Positions 6,741 through 14,377 of a stretch of DNA of 38,544 bases are shown piece after piece. Made by a program: the position numbers and the translations under genes. Position 1 is the stretch's first letter. Each line of letters starts with the position of its first letter. The stretch is taken from positions 1 through 38,544 of the forward strand of contig NZ_LZSO01000006.1 of assembly GCF_001665785.1 (NCBI RefSeq). Direction: 5' to 3'. The notes under the pieces were generated by a model. It was not told the DNA's origin, did not search any database, and was given only the letters and a program-made list of their open reading frames with translations. This DNA is from Mycolicibacterium peregrinum (GTDB lineage: Bacteria; Actinomycetota; Actinomycetes; Mycobacteriales; Mycobacteriaceae).

Positions 6741-8810
6741 ATGGCTGAGGCCACGATCGGCATGACCTTCCCCGTGGCCCGTCCTGCGGCCTTCGACACA
6801 GTTGGCGCCTCAGTCGACGATTCGGCACTGCGAGCTGGGCCTACGTCACCCGCCTCGCCGCAGCCTGTCGCCACGACCGACGATCTGCACGTCACATTTC
6901 GTCGCAACGGCCGCGACATCCACGCGCTGCGCGGGGTGTCACTGTCCATCGCTCCGGGTGAGATCGTGGGCCTGGTCGGCGAATCTGGTTCCGGTAAAAG
7001 CGTTCTGGGATACACCATGCTCGGCCTCCTCCCCGCGAGCGCCAGGATCGACGGCTCGGCCCGGGTGGCGAATTCGGACGTGGTCAACGGCGGAAACAAA
7101 ACACTGCGAAAGGTGCGCCGACTCGATCTGGGCGCGGTGTTCCAGGATCCGATGACCTCGCTCAACCCGACGATGCGGATCGGTAAGCAGGTGGCGGAGG
7201 CGGCCGGCAGCGAGCATGAGGCGCTGCGTCTGCTCACCGCGGTCGGCATTCCGGAACCCAAACGCCGCATGCGGGCATATCCGCACGAACTCTCCGGCGG
7301 GTTGCGTCAGCGGGTGATGATCGCGATGGCGGTCGCAGGGGACCCAGAACTCGTCATCGCCGACGAGCCCACCACGGCGCTCGATGTCACGGTGCAAGCC
7401 CAGGTGTTACGGCTGCTGCAACGGCTGCGGGACGAGATCGGTTGCAGCATCTTACTGATCACCCACGACCTGGGCGTTGCCGCTCAGATCTCGGACCGCA
7501 TCGCGGTGCTCTATGCCGGGCGTGTCGCCGAAATCGGCCCCGCCGCCGAGGTACTGGCCAGCCCTGCCCATCCCTATACGAAAGGACTGCTGGCCAGCCG
7601 GCTCACCCTGGACACGGCACGGGACCGGAAGCTCGCGGCGCTGCCCGGCGCGGTGCCCAGCCCGGCCTCGCCGTTGCCCGGATGTGCCTTCGAACCCCGG
7701 TGTGCCGTGGCCTCCGGGGACTGTTCGACGTCGCTACCGGAACCCGTTGTGGTTGCAGCGGAAAGGGTCAGTGCGTGTATCCGGCCGATGGCGGACTTCG
7801 CCGGCACGGCGGGGCCCTCGACCACCGATGCCGGAGAACTGTTCGAGACCAAGGCCACGGAGCCGGTCGACTCCGAGCAGCCGCCGGCTGTGGCGCTGGC
7901 CAATGTCGCCAAGACGTTCGCGGTATCGCGACGGTGGCTGGATCGCTCGGCGGACAATCACGGGAAGCTGCACGCGCTGCGCGGTGTGACCATGCGTGTG
8001 CGCCAGGGCGAATCCGTGGCATTGGTCGGGGAGAGCGGTTCGGGTAAGTCAACACTGTTGCGGATCATCGCCGGGCTGGAAAGTCCGACCTCGGGATCTG
8101 TCCAGGTGGGCGGTGGTCAACGCCCGCAGATGGTCTTCCAGGACGCCGGCGCATCGCTGACACCGTGGTTGACGGTCGGTGAGCTGATCGCCGAACGCCT
8201 GCGCGGCACCAAGATGTCGGCGGGCTCGCGCCGCGCCGCCGTGGCGGAGGTTCTCGACCGGGTCGGTCTCCCCGCCGAGGTGTCGAAAGCACGCTCAGGA
8301 GAGCTGTCCGGCGGTCAGCGCCAACGGGTCTCGCTCGCGCGGGCCACCGTCGTACCCCCGTCGGTGCTGCTGTGCGACGAGCCGACCAGTGCGCTGGACG
8401 TGTCGCTGGCAGCCTCGGTGCTCAACCTGATCGGGGATCTGCGCCGCAGCCTGGACATGTCCGTCGTCTTCGTCACCCACGATCTGTCCGTCGCCCGGGT
8501 GGTGGCCGACCGGATCGCCGTGATGTACCTGGGGCGCATCGTCGAGATCGGACCCGCGGATCGTGTGATCGGCGACCCAGCCCATCCGTACACCCGGGCA
8601 CTGGTCGACGCGATCCCCGACCTGGGCCGCGAATCACACGTGCTGCCCGGCGAGCCGGCCAGCCCGCTGTCGCCACCGGATGGCTGCGCATTCCACCCGA
8701 GATGCCCGATCTCGGTACCGGCATGCGGCGGCAGTGAACTCGACGTCCGGTTGGAGGGCACACCGGGCAACCCCCATCTCGTTGCGTGTATCGAAAGGCG
8801 GGCCGTCTGA
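6741..8810 (+). CDS. Peptide/opine-type ABC transporter, fused dual ATPase (OppD-OppF/DppD-DppF)
   Basis: A 689-residue fusion of two ABC ATPase domains that powers import through the two downstream permeases. Domain 1 has Walker A GESGSGKS at 80-87, signature LSGGLRQR at 184-191, Walker B LVIADEP at 204-210 and H-loop His 242. Domain 2 has Walker A at 430-437, signature LSGGQRQR at 522-529, Walker B VLLCDEP at 542-548 and His 580. Each domain is followed by the oligopeptide-transporter C-terminal segment, with four cysteines (C315, C321, C328, C346 and C649, C655, C662, C683). The first ~44 residues look disordered. The ATG at 6741 was chosen because GGGAGG lies seven bases upstream. An open in-frame extension to 6585 is disregarded. 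The stop codon overlaps the next start (TGATG). Confidence 0.93.
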   Translation: MAEATIGMTFPVARPAAFDTVGASVDDSALRAGPTSPASPQPVATTDDLHVTFRRNGRDIHALRGVSLSIAPGEIVGLVGESGSGKSVLGYTMLGLLPASARIDGSARVANSDVVNGGNKTLRKVRRLDLGAVFQDPMTSLNPTMRIGKQVAEAAGSEHEALRLLTAVGIPEPKRRMRAYPHELSGGLRQRVMIAMAVAGDPELVIADEPTTALDVTVQAQVLRLLQRLRDEIGCSILLITHDLGVAAQISDRIAVLYAGRVAEIGPAAEVLASPAHPYTKGLLASRLTLDTARDRKLAALPGAVPSPASPLPGCAFEPRCAVASGDCSTSLPEPVVVAAERVSACIRPMADFAGTAGPSTTDAGELFETKATEPVDSEQPPAVALANVAKTFAVSRRWLDRSADNHGKLHALRGVTMRVRQGESVALVGESGSGKSTLLRIIAGLESPTSGSVQVGGGQRPQMVFQDAGASLTPWLTVGELIAERLRGTKMSAGSRRAAVAEVLDRVGLPAEVSKARSGELSGGQRQRVSLARATVVPPSVLLCDEPTSALDVSLAASVLNLIGDLRRSLDMSVVFVTHDLSVARVVADRIAVMYLGRIVEIGPADRVIGDPAHPYTRALVDAIPDLGRESHVLPGEPASPLSPPDGCAFHPRCPISVPACGGSELDVRLEGTPGNPHLVACIERRAV

Positions 8811-9679
8811 TGGCGATAGCCGTTGCGTTCCCCACGCTGGCGCGCGGGCGTACCCGCCCGCGGTTGTCGTGGTCTTGGCCGGGGTCCGCGGTGCTCAACT
8901 GGGCCGGGTTCTCGATGGTGATCGTGCTGACGATGCTCGTCATCGCGGTGCCGCTGATCGCCCCGCACGATCCGCTCACACCGGTGGGTGTGCCACTGCA
9001 AGCCCCGGGGAAGAACGGGTTCCTGCTGGGCACCGACAGCGTCGGCCGCGACATCCTGTCCCGAGTTCTCTACGGCGCCCGTTCCAGCTGGTTCGCCGCG
9101 CTGGTCGTGGTCGCGGCCGGCCTGGTGATCGGCGGGCTGGTCGGCCTGATCGCCGGCGCGTCGGGAGGCTGGATCGATTCCATGTTGATGCGCATCACCG
9201 ACGCGTTTCTGTCCCTGCCCGCTCCGGTGCTCGCGATCGCCGTAGTCGCAGCGCTCGGGCCGGGTTTCGTGCACACCCTGATCGCGGTGTCGATCGTCTG
9301 GTGGCCGTTCTACGCCAGGCTGGTACGCGGCGAGATTGCCCGCCTGGCTGCTCGACCACACGTAGAGGCCGCCAAACTCGCCGGGGTGAGCAGATTCCGG
9401 CTCGCGACGCGCCATCTTCTCCCCGGTGCGGTGCCGAACGCTCTCGTCGCCGCCAGCCTGGATCTGGGCACGCTGATCCTCACGGTCGCCGCACTGTCGT
9501 TCCTCGGGCTCGGGCAGGCCGCGCCGGCACCTGAACTGGGTGCCGACTCAGCCCGGAACCTCAGTTATTTCCTGCAGCAGTGGTGGATTCCGGTGATGCC
9601 GGGTCTCGGCGTCCTGGTGCTGGCACTCGTGGGGAACATCGCCGGGGACTGCCTGCGCAACCTGATGAAGAACCGGTGA
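8810..9679 (+). CDS. ABC transporter permease, DppC/OppC type
   Basis: A 289-residue inner-membrane permease with an N-terminal helix, a periplasmic loop containing the family motif GTDSVGRDILSRVLYGAR (about residues 71-88), and a five-helix binding-protein-dependent transport domain. The EAA loop that contacts the ATPase reads EAAKLAGVSRFRLATRHLLPGA, near residues 188-209. The ATG at 8810 overlaps the ATPase stop codon as TGATG, with GAAAGG upstream. An earlier in-frame ATG at 8786 would overlap the ATPase further and is less likely. It pairs with the DppB-type permease at 9727 to form the translocation pore. In most Opp/Dpp operons the B subunit precedes C; here the order is C then B. Confidence 0.92.
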   Translation: MAIAVAFPTLARGRTRPRLSWSWPGSAVLNWAGFSMVIVLTMLVIAVPLIAPHDPLTPVGVPLQAPGKNGFLLGTDSVGRDILSRVLYGARSSWFAALVVVAAGLVIGGLVGLIAGASGGWIDSMLMRITDAFLSLPAPVLAIAVVAALGPGFVHTLIAVSIVWWPFYARLVRGEIARLAARPHVEAAKLAGVSRFRLATRHLLPGAVPNALVAASLDLGTLILTVAALSFLGLGQAAPAPELGADSARNLSYFLQQWWIPVMPGLGVLVLALVGNIAGDCLRNLMKNR

Positions 9680-9681
9680 GA

Positions 9682-9708
9682 GCGGAGTTCCGCGATGAGC
9701 GCTTGCGC
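9682..9708 (+). repeat. Two small hairpins between the permease genes
   Basis: The only sizeable gap in the operon (9680-9726) contains GCGGA-GT-TCCGC (9682-9693) and GCGC-TT-GCGC (9699-9708), just before the ribosome-binding site AGGAG at 9715-9719. The sequence resembles GC-rich linkers I recall between mycobacterial genes. It may modulate expression between the two permeases or be a dispersed repeat. Confidence 0.35.
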
Positions 9709-9726
9709 GAAGAGAGGAGTACCTGA

Positions 9727-10731
9727 GTGAAGACTTTCGTGGCTTCGCGGCTCGGTGCGATGGCCGCCATCCTGATCGCCCTCACCGGAGTGATGTTCGT
9801 GCTTCAGCACGTCTCGCCGCTGGACCCCGTGAAGGCGCAGTTGGGGGCGCAGGCCTCGGCACAGGCAGTCGCCGACAGGCGAGAGGAACTCGGCTTGAAC
9901 GAGCCTGTGCTGGTGCAGTTCTGGCATTACCTGACCAACGCGGTGACCGGAGACCTCGGAACCTCCTACCGCACCCGTCACCCGGTGTTGTCGGACCTCG
10001 GCAGCTTTCTGCCGGCGACCTTGGAACTCGCGCTCTTCGGGATTGCCATCGCGCTGGTGCTGGCGGCCCTGCTGGCATTCAGCACCACCTTGAAATGGCC
10101 TGGTGCTCAGGTGCTTCGGGCGGTGTTGTTCACCGGTGCCGCAGCGCCGATGTTCCTGCTCGGCATCCTCGGGCTGATCGTGTTCTACCAGAACCTGGGG
10201 TGGGTTCCGGCCAACGGGCGCGTCGCCGTGCCGAATCCGCCTACCGGTCCGACAGGCCTGCTCACCGTCGACGGACTCGTGCACGGCCGGTTCGACGTGG
10301 TGGTCGACGCACTACAGCATCTGATGCTGCCGGCCCTGGTGATCGCGATCGCGCCCGCCGTGGCGATCGGGCGGGTGTTACGCAGCAGCCTGATGACCGA
10401 CATCGACAGCGACTACGCGCGGACCGCCCGGGCCAAGGGACTGTCCGAGAGCCGGATCATGACGCGCCACGTGTTGCGCAATTCGGTCGGGTCCGCGTTG
10501 TCGATGACCGGTCTTCAAGTGGGCCTGATGTTCTCGGGCGTACTCGTCGTCGAGCAGGTGTTCGGATGGCCGGGTATCGGCCAGTACATCGCGCAGAGTA
10601 TCCCGGTCGCCGACTTCCCCGCCATCGCGGGCGTCACCTTGATGCTGGGTGCGCTCTACGTAGTCATCAACACCGCCGTGGACCTGCTCCAGGCGGCAGC
10701 CGATCCCCGTATCGCAGCAATAGGAGGTTAG
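9727..10731 (+). CDS. ABC transporter permease, DppB/OppB type
   Basis: A 334-residue permease with the OppB/DppB layout: first helix at about 9-28 (SRLGAMAAILIALTGVMFVL), a long extracytoplasmic loop with ELGLNEPVLVQFWHYLTNAVTGDLGTSYRTRHPV, then five helices. The EAA loop is DYARTARAKGLSESRIMTRHVLRNS near 230-254, which docks on the fused ATPase. The start is GTG with AGGAG eight bases upstream. The stop codon directly abuts the following GTG, and the ribosome-binding site of the next gene (AGGAGG) lies inside the last codons of this one. It forms a heterodimeric channel with the product at 8810-9679. Confidence 0.92.
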   Translation: MKTFVASRLGAMAAILIALTGVMFVLQHVSPLDPVKAQLGAQASAQAVADRREELGLNEPVLVQFWHYLTNAVTGDLGTSYRTRHPVLSDLGSFLPATLELALFGIAIALVLAALLAFSTTLKWPGAQVLRAVLFTGAAAPMFLLGILGLIVFYQNLGWVPANGRVAVPNPPTGPTGLLTVDGLVHGRFDVVVDALQHLMLPALVIAIAPAVAIGRVLRSSLMTDIDSDYARTARAKGLSESRIMTRHVLRNSVGSALSMTGLQVGLMFSGVLVVEQVFGWPGIGQYIAQSIPVADFPAIAGVTLMLGALYVVINTAVDLLQAAADPRIAAIGG

Positions 10732-11367
10732 GTGCCCAAACAGCCACTCATCGTGGGTAATCCGGTTCTTGTCGTGGTCGACATACAGGAAGGCGGTGGA
10801 ATGTCGGCCCAGGACGCCGGGATTCCGGTGATGCCCGGTCACGCCGAGCGCGTCGCCATCGCCGAGAAGCTGCTCGCCGCGGCGCGTGCGGCCGATGTGC
10901 CGGTGGTGTTCTTCCAGGAAGTTCACCGGCCCAGCGGCATCGACTTCGGCCGCGAGCTCGACGGCACCGAGGGCGTCCACTGCGTCGAGGGCCGGCCGGG
11001 CACCGACCTGGAGCCCACCCTGCGGCCGCTGCCCGACGAGTTCCACATCGTGAAGCGGCGCTACTCCGGTTTCATCGGAACGGATTTCGAGATCGTGCTG
11101 TCAGGCCTCAAGGCGTCGACGCTCATCCTCATCGGGGGACTCACCGATGTGTGTGTGCACTACACCTTCGCCGACGCCCACCAGCGTGATTTCTACGTCC
11201 GCGTCGTCACCGACTGCGTGGGCGGGTCGTCGCAATACCGGCACGACGCCGCGCTCGATGCCATGGAGTACCTGCAGACCGGCGCGTTACGAACCTCCGA
11301 CGAGATTCTCGCCGCGTTCTCCGAACTCGCCACGTCCCAGCCCGTTCTCGAAGGAGCCGCCCAGTGA
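10732..11367 (+). CDS. Isochorismatase-family cysteine hydrolase
   Basis: A 211-residue cytoplasmic hydrolase of the isochorismatase/nicotinamidase fold. The catalytic triad is visible: Asp17 in VVVDIQEGG, Lys108 in HIVKRRYSGF and Cys141 in GGLTDVCVHYT. Members with a Cys nucleophile hydrolyse C-N bonds in small amides and ureas (N-carbamoylsarcosine, ureidoacrylate, biuret, nicotinamide); true isochorismatases lack the Cys, so an amidase role is favoured. It sits between the permease and binding-protein genes of the importer, with no intergenic space on the left and a GTGA overlap on the right. It is therefore very likely to act on the imported compound or an early breakdown product. The exact substrate cannot be read from sequence. 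Confidence 0.88.
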   Translation: MPKQPLIVGNPVLVVVDIQEGGGMSAQDAGIPVMPGHAERVAIAEKLLAAARAADVPVVFFQEVHRPSGIDFGRELDGTEGVHCVEGRPGTDLEPTLRPLPDEFHIVKRRYSGFIGTDFEIVLSGLKASTLILIGGLTDVCVHYTFADAHQRDFYVRVVTDCVGGSSQYRHDAALDAMEYLQTGALRTSDEILAAFSELATSQPVLEGAAQ

Positions 11368-12944
11368 TCAAGCGATGGAAGACCATGGCCGCCGTGAGCG
11401 CGGTGGCCGCGTTGGCGCTGAGCGCCTGTGGCGGCCCGGATTCCGGGAGCGGCACGCCCAGTGCGGCGCCCACCGACAAGGTGCTGCACCTGTCGTTCCT
11501 GCAGGACCCCGGTCAGCCACCCGACCCCGACATCTACTACGCCGGCCAGGGCCTGCTGCTGACCACCAACCTCTACGAGGGGCTGCTGCAGTACAAGGCG
11601 GGGACAGACAAGCCCGTACTGGAACCTCTGCTGGCCACCGAGTGGAAAGCGTCGCCGGACAACAGGGTGTTCGATTTCAAACTGCGCGAAGGCGTCAAGT
11701 TCCATGACGGCACACCGTTCACCGCGGATGCCGTCAAGGCGTCCTTCGATCGCAGACTGGCGGTCAACCAGGGCCCGGCCTACATGGTCAAAGACGTGGA
11801 ATCGGTCACCCCACACGGTGATTACGACGTCACCATCACCCTGAAGGCACCCAATGCGGCCTTTCTCGACTATCTCGCGTGCGCATACGGACCCAGGATG
11901 CTGAGCCCTGCGGGCCTCCAACAGAACGCGGGTTCCGATCACGCACAGAGCTACCTGACGAATCACGATCTGGGAACCGGTCCGTATACGCTCACCGCAG
12001 CCGAGGTCGGATCGCGCTATGCGCTGGCGTCGTTCCCGGAGTACTGGGGCTCCAAGCCGTACTTCGAGAAGGTCGAGATGCCGGTGATCACCGATGTTTC
12101 GGCACAACAGCTGCAGTTCAACAACGGACAGCTCGCCGCGATCCTGCATGACCTGCCCTCATCGGCGGTCCAGTCCTACCTGGACAACAAGGCATTCGCC
12201 AACTACTCGCTGCCGACCATGATGTCCAACTACCTGTACGTGAACCCGCACAAGGGCATGATGACCGACGCCAGGAACCGCACCGCGGTACTGCAGGCGA
12301 TCAATGTCGACGAGCTGGTCAAACAGACCTACTTCGGACGCGGTGACGTGGCCGGACAGATCTATCCGCCCAACATGATGGCCTCGGATCTCGCCAATCA
12401 GGGTGTGGCTCACGATCCCTCGGCGCTCAGCGGTATCGCAGCGGCATTGCCGGCCGATCAGAAAGCCATCACGATCGGCTACGACTCCAGCAATCCCGAC
12501 AATCAGCTGGTCAGCAATCTCCTGCAGACTCAGCTCGCCGCGGCGGGACTGACCGCCAAGGTGCAGGCCTACCCGACGTCAGAAATCTACGGTTGGGTCG
12601 GCACCGACGGTCAGTCGGCTCCGGAGATCTTCACCGCCCTGGCATGGCCCGACGCACCGTCGCCGTACACCTGGGGGCACATCTCCTGGGATCCCGACGG
12701 CGGGCTGAACTACCTCGGGTGCTCGGCACCACCGGTCACCGAGGCGTTGGCCAGTGGCCTGCCCACCGGTGATTCCGCGGTGTTCTCGCGGGCCGGGCTG
12801 GAAGCGGTGAAGACCGGCTGCTGGCTCAACATCGCCGACGTCAACGACTTCGTGGTGGCCCAACCCTGGCTCAAGGGCGTCGAACAGGCCCATGTGGTGA
12901 CCAATCCCAACTCGTTGCGGCTCGCCGCGCTCTCGGTGGGCTGA
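11364..12944 (+). CDS. ABC transporter substrate-binding lipoprotein, family 5 (DppA/OppA/NikA)
   Basis: A 526-residue extracytoplasmic solute-binding protein. The N-terminus (two basic patches and a hydrophobic core) ends in the lipobox LSAC with acylated Cys22, so it is anchored on the outer face of the membrane. A Gly/Ser/Pro linker leads into the family-5 fold. Hallmarks are LYEGLLQYKAGTDKPVLEPLLATEWKAS, then FKLREGVKFHDGTPFTADAVKASFDR (about residues 110-135) and the GTGPYTLTA segment. This family binds peptides, opines, nickel chelates and other polar molecules. The GTG start overlaps the previous stop (GTGA), with AAGGAG seven bases upstream, and the stop overlaps the next ATG (TGATG). 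It completes the importer. Confidence 0.93.
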   Translation: MIKRWKTMAAVSAVAALALSACGGPDSGSGTPSAAPTDKVLHLSFLQDPGQPPDPDIYYAGQGLLLTTNLYEGLLQYKAGTDKPVLEPLLATEWKASPDNRVFDFKLREGVKFHDGTPFTADAVKASFDRRLAVNQGPAYMVKDVESVTPHGDYDVTITLKAPNAAFLDYLACAYGPRMLSPAGLQQNAGSDHAQSYLTNHDLGTGPYTLTAAEVGSRYALASFPEYWGSKPYFEKVEMPVITDVSAQQLQFNNGQLAAILHDLPSSAVQSYLDNKAFANYSLPTMMSNYLYVNPHKGMMTDARNRTAVLQAINVDELVKQTYFGRGDVAGQIYPPNMMASDLANQGVAHDPSALSGIAAALPADQKAITIGYDSSNPDNQLVSNLLQTQLAAAGLTAKVQAYPTSEIYGWVGTDGQSAPEIFTALAWPDAPSPYTWGHISWDPDGGLNYLGCSAPPVTEALASGLPTGDSAVFSRAGLEAVKTGCWLNIADVNDFVVAQPWLKGVEQAHVVTNPNSLRLAALSVG

Positions 12945-13795
12945 TGGCGACATTGGTCCGCAAGAGCGGAGTCCGCCACATCATTCTGCTGACCCTGGGA
13001 TGGGAGGAACTGCCGAAATCGGTCTCGGTGTACGGGGCGCCGGCCACGGAGCGCATGCGCGAACCGGTTCCGGGCGTGTTGCTCCAGACCGACGGGGGCT
13101 GGGTGCTGCTCGACACTGGATTCAACACCGCGCTCGTCCGTGACCCCGCGTTGCACCGCCGGTTCTTCCCGACGGTTGAGTACCGGCCAGTGCTACCCGG
13201 GCCCGGCGAGCCGATCGAGCAGCGGCTCGCCGAGGTCGGCGTCGACTTCGACGACATCCACACCGTCGCGGTGAGTCATCTGCACCACGACCATGCCGGC
13301 GGGCTCAAGTTGTTCGCCGGCAAGGTTCCGGTACATGCCCAACGCCGCGAGCTCGAGTACGGCCTGTCGAATCACCCGGAGCCGGAACGCAACGCGATCG
13401 TCCGGGTGGACTTCGACGATCCGAACATCGACTGGCGGCTGGCAGACGGTGAGGCCACGATCGCGCCCGGCATCACCGCGATCCCGACGTACGGACACAC
13501 GCCCGGACATCAGAGTTTCGCGGTGGAGCTCGACGAGTCCGTCGGCGGTGGCGGGTTCGTGTTCGCCTTCGACGCCGCGGATCTGACGGAGAACATCGAG
13601 CATGAACTCCCGATCGGAGGGTTCATCGACGTCGAGCCCGAGGAAACGGTCGAACCGATCCGCAAGCTCAAAAAACTGGCTCGCGACAAGGGATATCAGT
13701 TGATTCCCGGTCATGACCCAGAGGTATGGCCCGGGCTGACGGAGCACTTTCACGGGCGCTTCGGGCCCGTGACCTCGGGAGCCCCTCATGGCTGA
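12944..13795 (+). CDS. Metallo-beta-lactamase-fold hydrolase, AHL-lactonase-like
   Basis: A 283-residue MBL-fold enzyme with a complete dinuclear metal site: the HxHxDH motif at His112, His114, Asp116 and His117 within SHLHHDHAGG, then His185/His189 in GHTPGH, Asp210 in FAFDAADL and His257 in PGHDPE. The N-terminal half, with VPGVLLQTDGGWVLLDTGFN, resembles N-acyl-homoserine lactonases and 4-pyridoxolactonase, so lactone or ester ring opening is a reasonable guess, but sequence alone does not fix the substrate. The ATG overlaps the binding-protein stop. Context in a transport and hydrolase operon suggests a catabolic step more than quorum quenching. Confidence 0.87.
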   Translation: MATLVRKSGVRHIILLTLGWEELPKSVSVYGAPATERMREPVPGVLLQTDGGWVLLDTGFNTALVRDPALHRRFFPTVEYRPVLPGPGEPIEQRLAEVGVDFDDIHTVAVSHLHHDHAGGLKLFAGKVPVHAQRRELEYGLSNHPEPERNAIVRVDFDDPNIDWRLADGEATIAPGITAIPTYGHTPGHQSFAVELDESVGGGGFVFAFDAADLTENIEHELPIGGFIDVEPEETVEPIRKLKKLARDKGYQLIPGHDPEVWPGLTEHFHGRFGPVTSGAPHG

Positions 13796-13847
13796 CCTCG
13801 TGCTCCGGGCGCAGCGGCTTCGAGAGCAATGGACGGCGTCCTCGTGA
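13788..13847 (+). CDS. Possible 19-codon mini-ORF coupling two operon genes
   Basis: ATG at 13788 lies inside the end of the MBL gene (stop 13793-13795) and opens a 19-residue frame beginning MADLVLRAQRLREQW. It ends in a TGA at 13845-13847 that overlaps an in-frame GTG (13844) of the next gene as GTGA. Overlaps on both sides mimic the coupled junctions elsewhere in this operon. The peptide start resembles that of amidohydrolases (DLVLR...), so it could be a relic of a lost gene, a leader that couples translation, or chance. Confidence 0.3.
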   Translation: MADLVLRAQRLREQWTASS

Positions 13848-14377
13848 GCGACGTTCTGGTATCGGAGTGCGCAGGATTGTGGCGGCGCACCCTGCTGATC
13901 GAGGCCGACGGGTCCCGCGACGCCGGGACCGGCGTCGCGTGGCTGCAGGCTGACGGCGCCTACGTCGACTCTCGTGGGTTCGGCGGTGAGCTGGTCCAGC
14001 GCGGAACTGTCTTCTCCTGGCGACGTGACGTCGAGCTCGAGCCTTCGGGCCCGGTTCTCGATGAGGGTGATATGCGTTGGGAAGGAGGAACTCTGATCGA
14101 GACCGGGGTGCACGAGGACTACGTCGAGCATTGGGTGCGTGACCCCGGTCCGACGACTCCGTGCGGCGGCCTGTTCTTGCGGGCACCCGACGGTGACCGC
14201 GCCATCCTGGTCCGGGTCGGCCCGGTCTTCGGGTGGCTGGGCGCCGGTGAAGTGGTGATCGACACGGTGGGTGCGCCGCCTTGGGCTGCGCTCGCAATCA
14301 ATCTGGAAGACAAGCAGATTCAGGCCAACGGCGTGCGCTGGGTCGTGGAACGAAGCGAAGGGACAGTGGATCTGTGA
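13829..14377 (+). CDS. Uncharacterised operon protein, beta-rich, unrecognised family
   Basis: A 182-residue acidic protein I do not recognise. It has no signal peptide or membrane segment. It is rich in predicted beta-strands with alternating hydrophobics and many Trp/Gly: LWRRTLLIEADGS, GVAWLQADGAYVDSRGFGG, FSWRRDVELEPSGP, MRWEGGTLIETG, YVEHWVRDPGP and AILVRVGPVFGWLGAGEVV. The W-L-Q...Y-V-D-S-R pattern recalls small calycin-like beta-barrels, which is only a fold guess. The ATG at 13829 was used; a GTG at 13844 overlapping the mini-ORF stop is an equally possible start. The stop overlaps the oxygenase GTG (GTGA), so it clearly belongs to the importer operon and probably binds or modifies the same compound. 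Confidence 0.75.
   Translation: MDGVLVSDVLVSECAGLWRRTLLIEADGSRDAGTGVAWLQADGAYVDSRGFGGELVQRGTVFSWRRDVELEPSGPVLDEGDMRWEGGTLIETGVHEDYVEHWVRDPGPTTPCGGLFLRAPDGDRAILVRVGPVFGWLGAGEVVIDTVGAPPWAALAINLEDKQIQANGVRWVVERSEGTVDL

Noticed and set aside
12944..13795. Beta-lactam resistance gene
   Set aside because: The MBL fold is present but the N-terminal half and context resemble lactonase-type enzymes in a catabolic operon; there is no signal peptide as expected for a secreted beta-lactamase.
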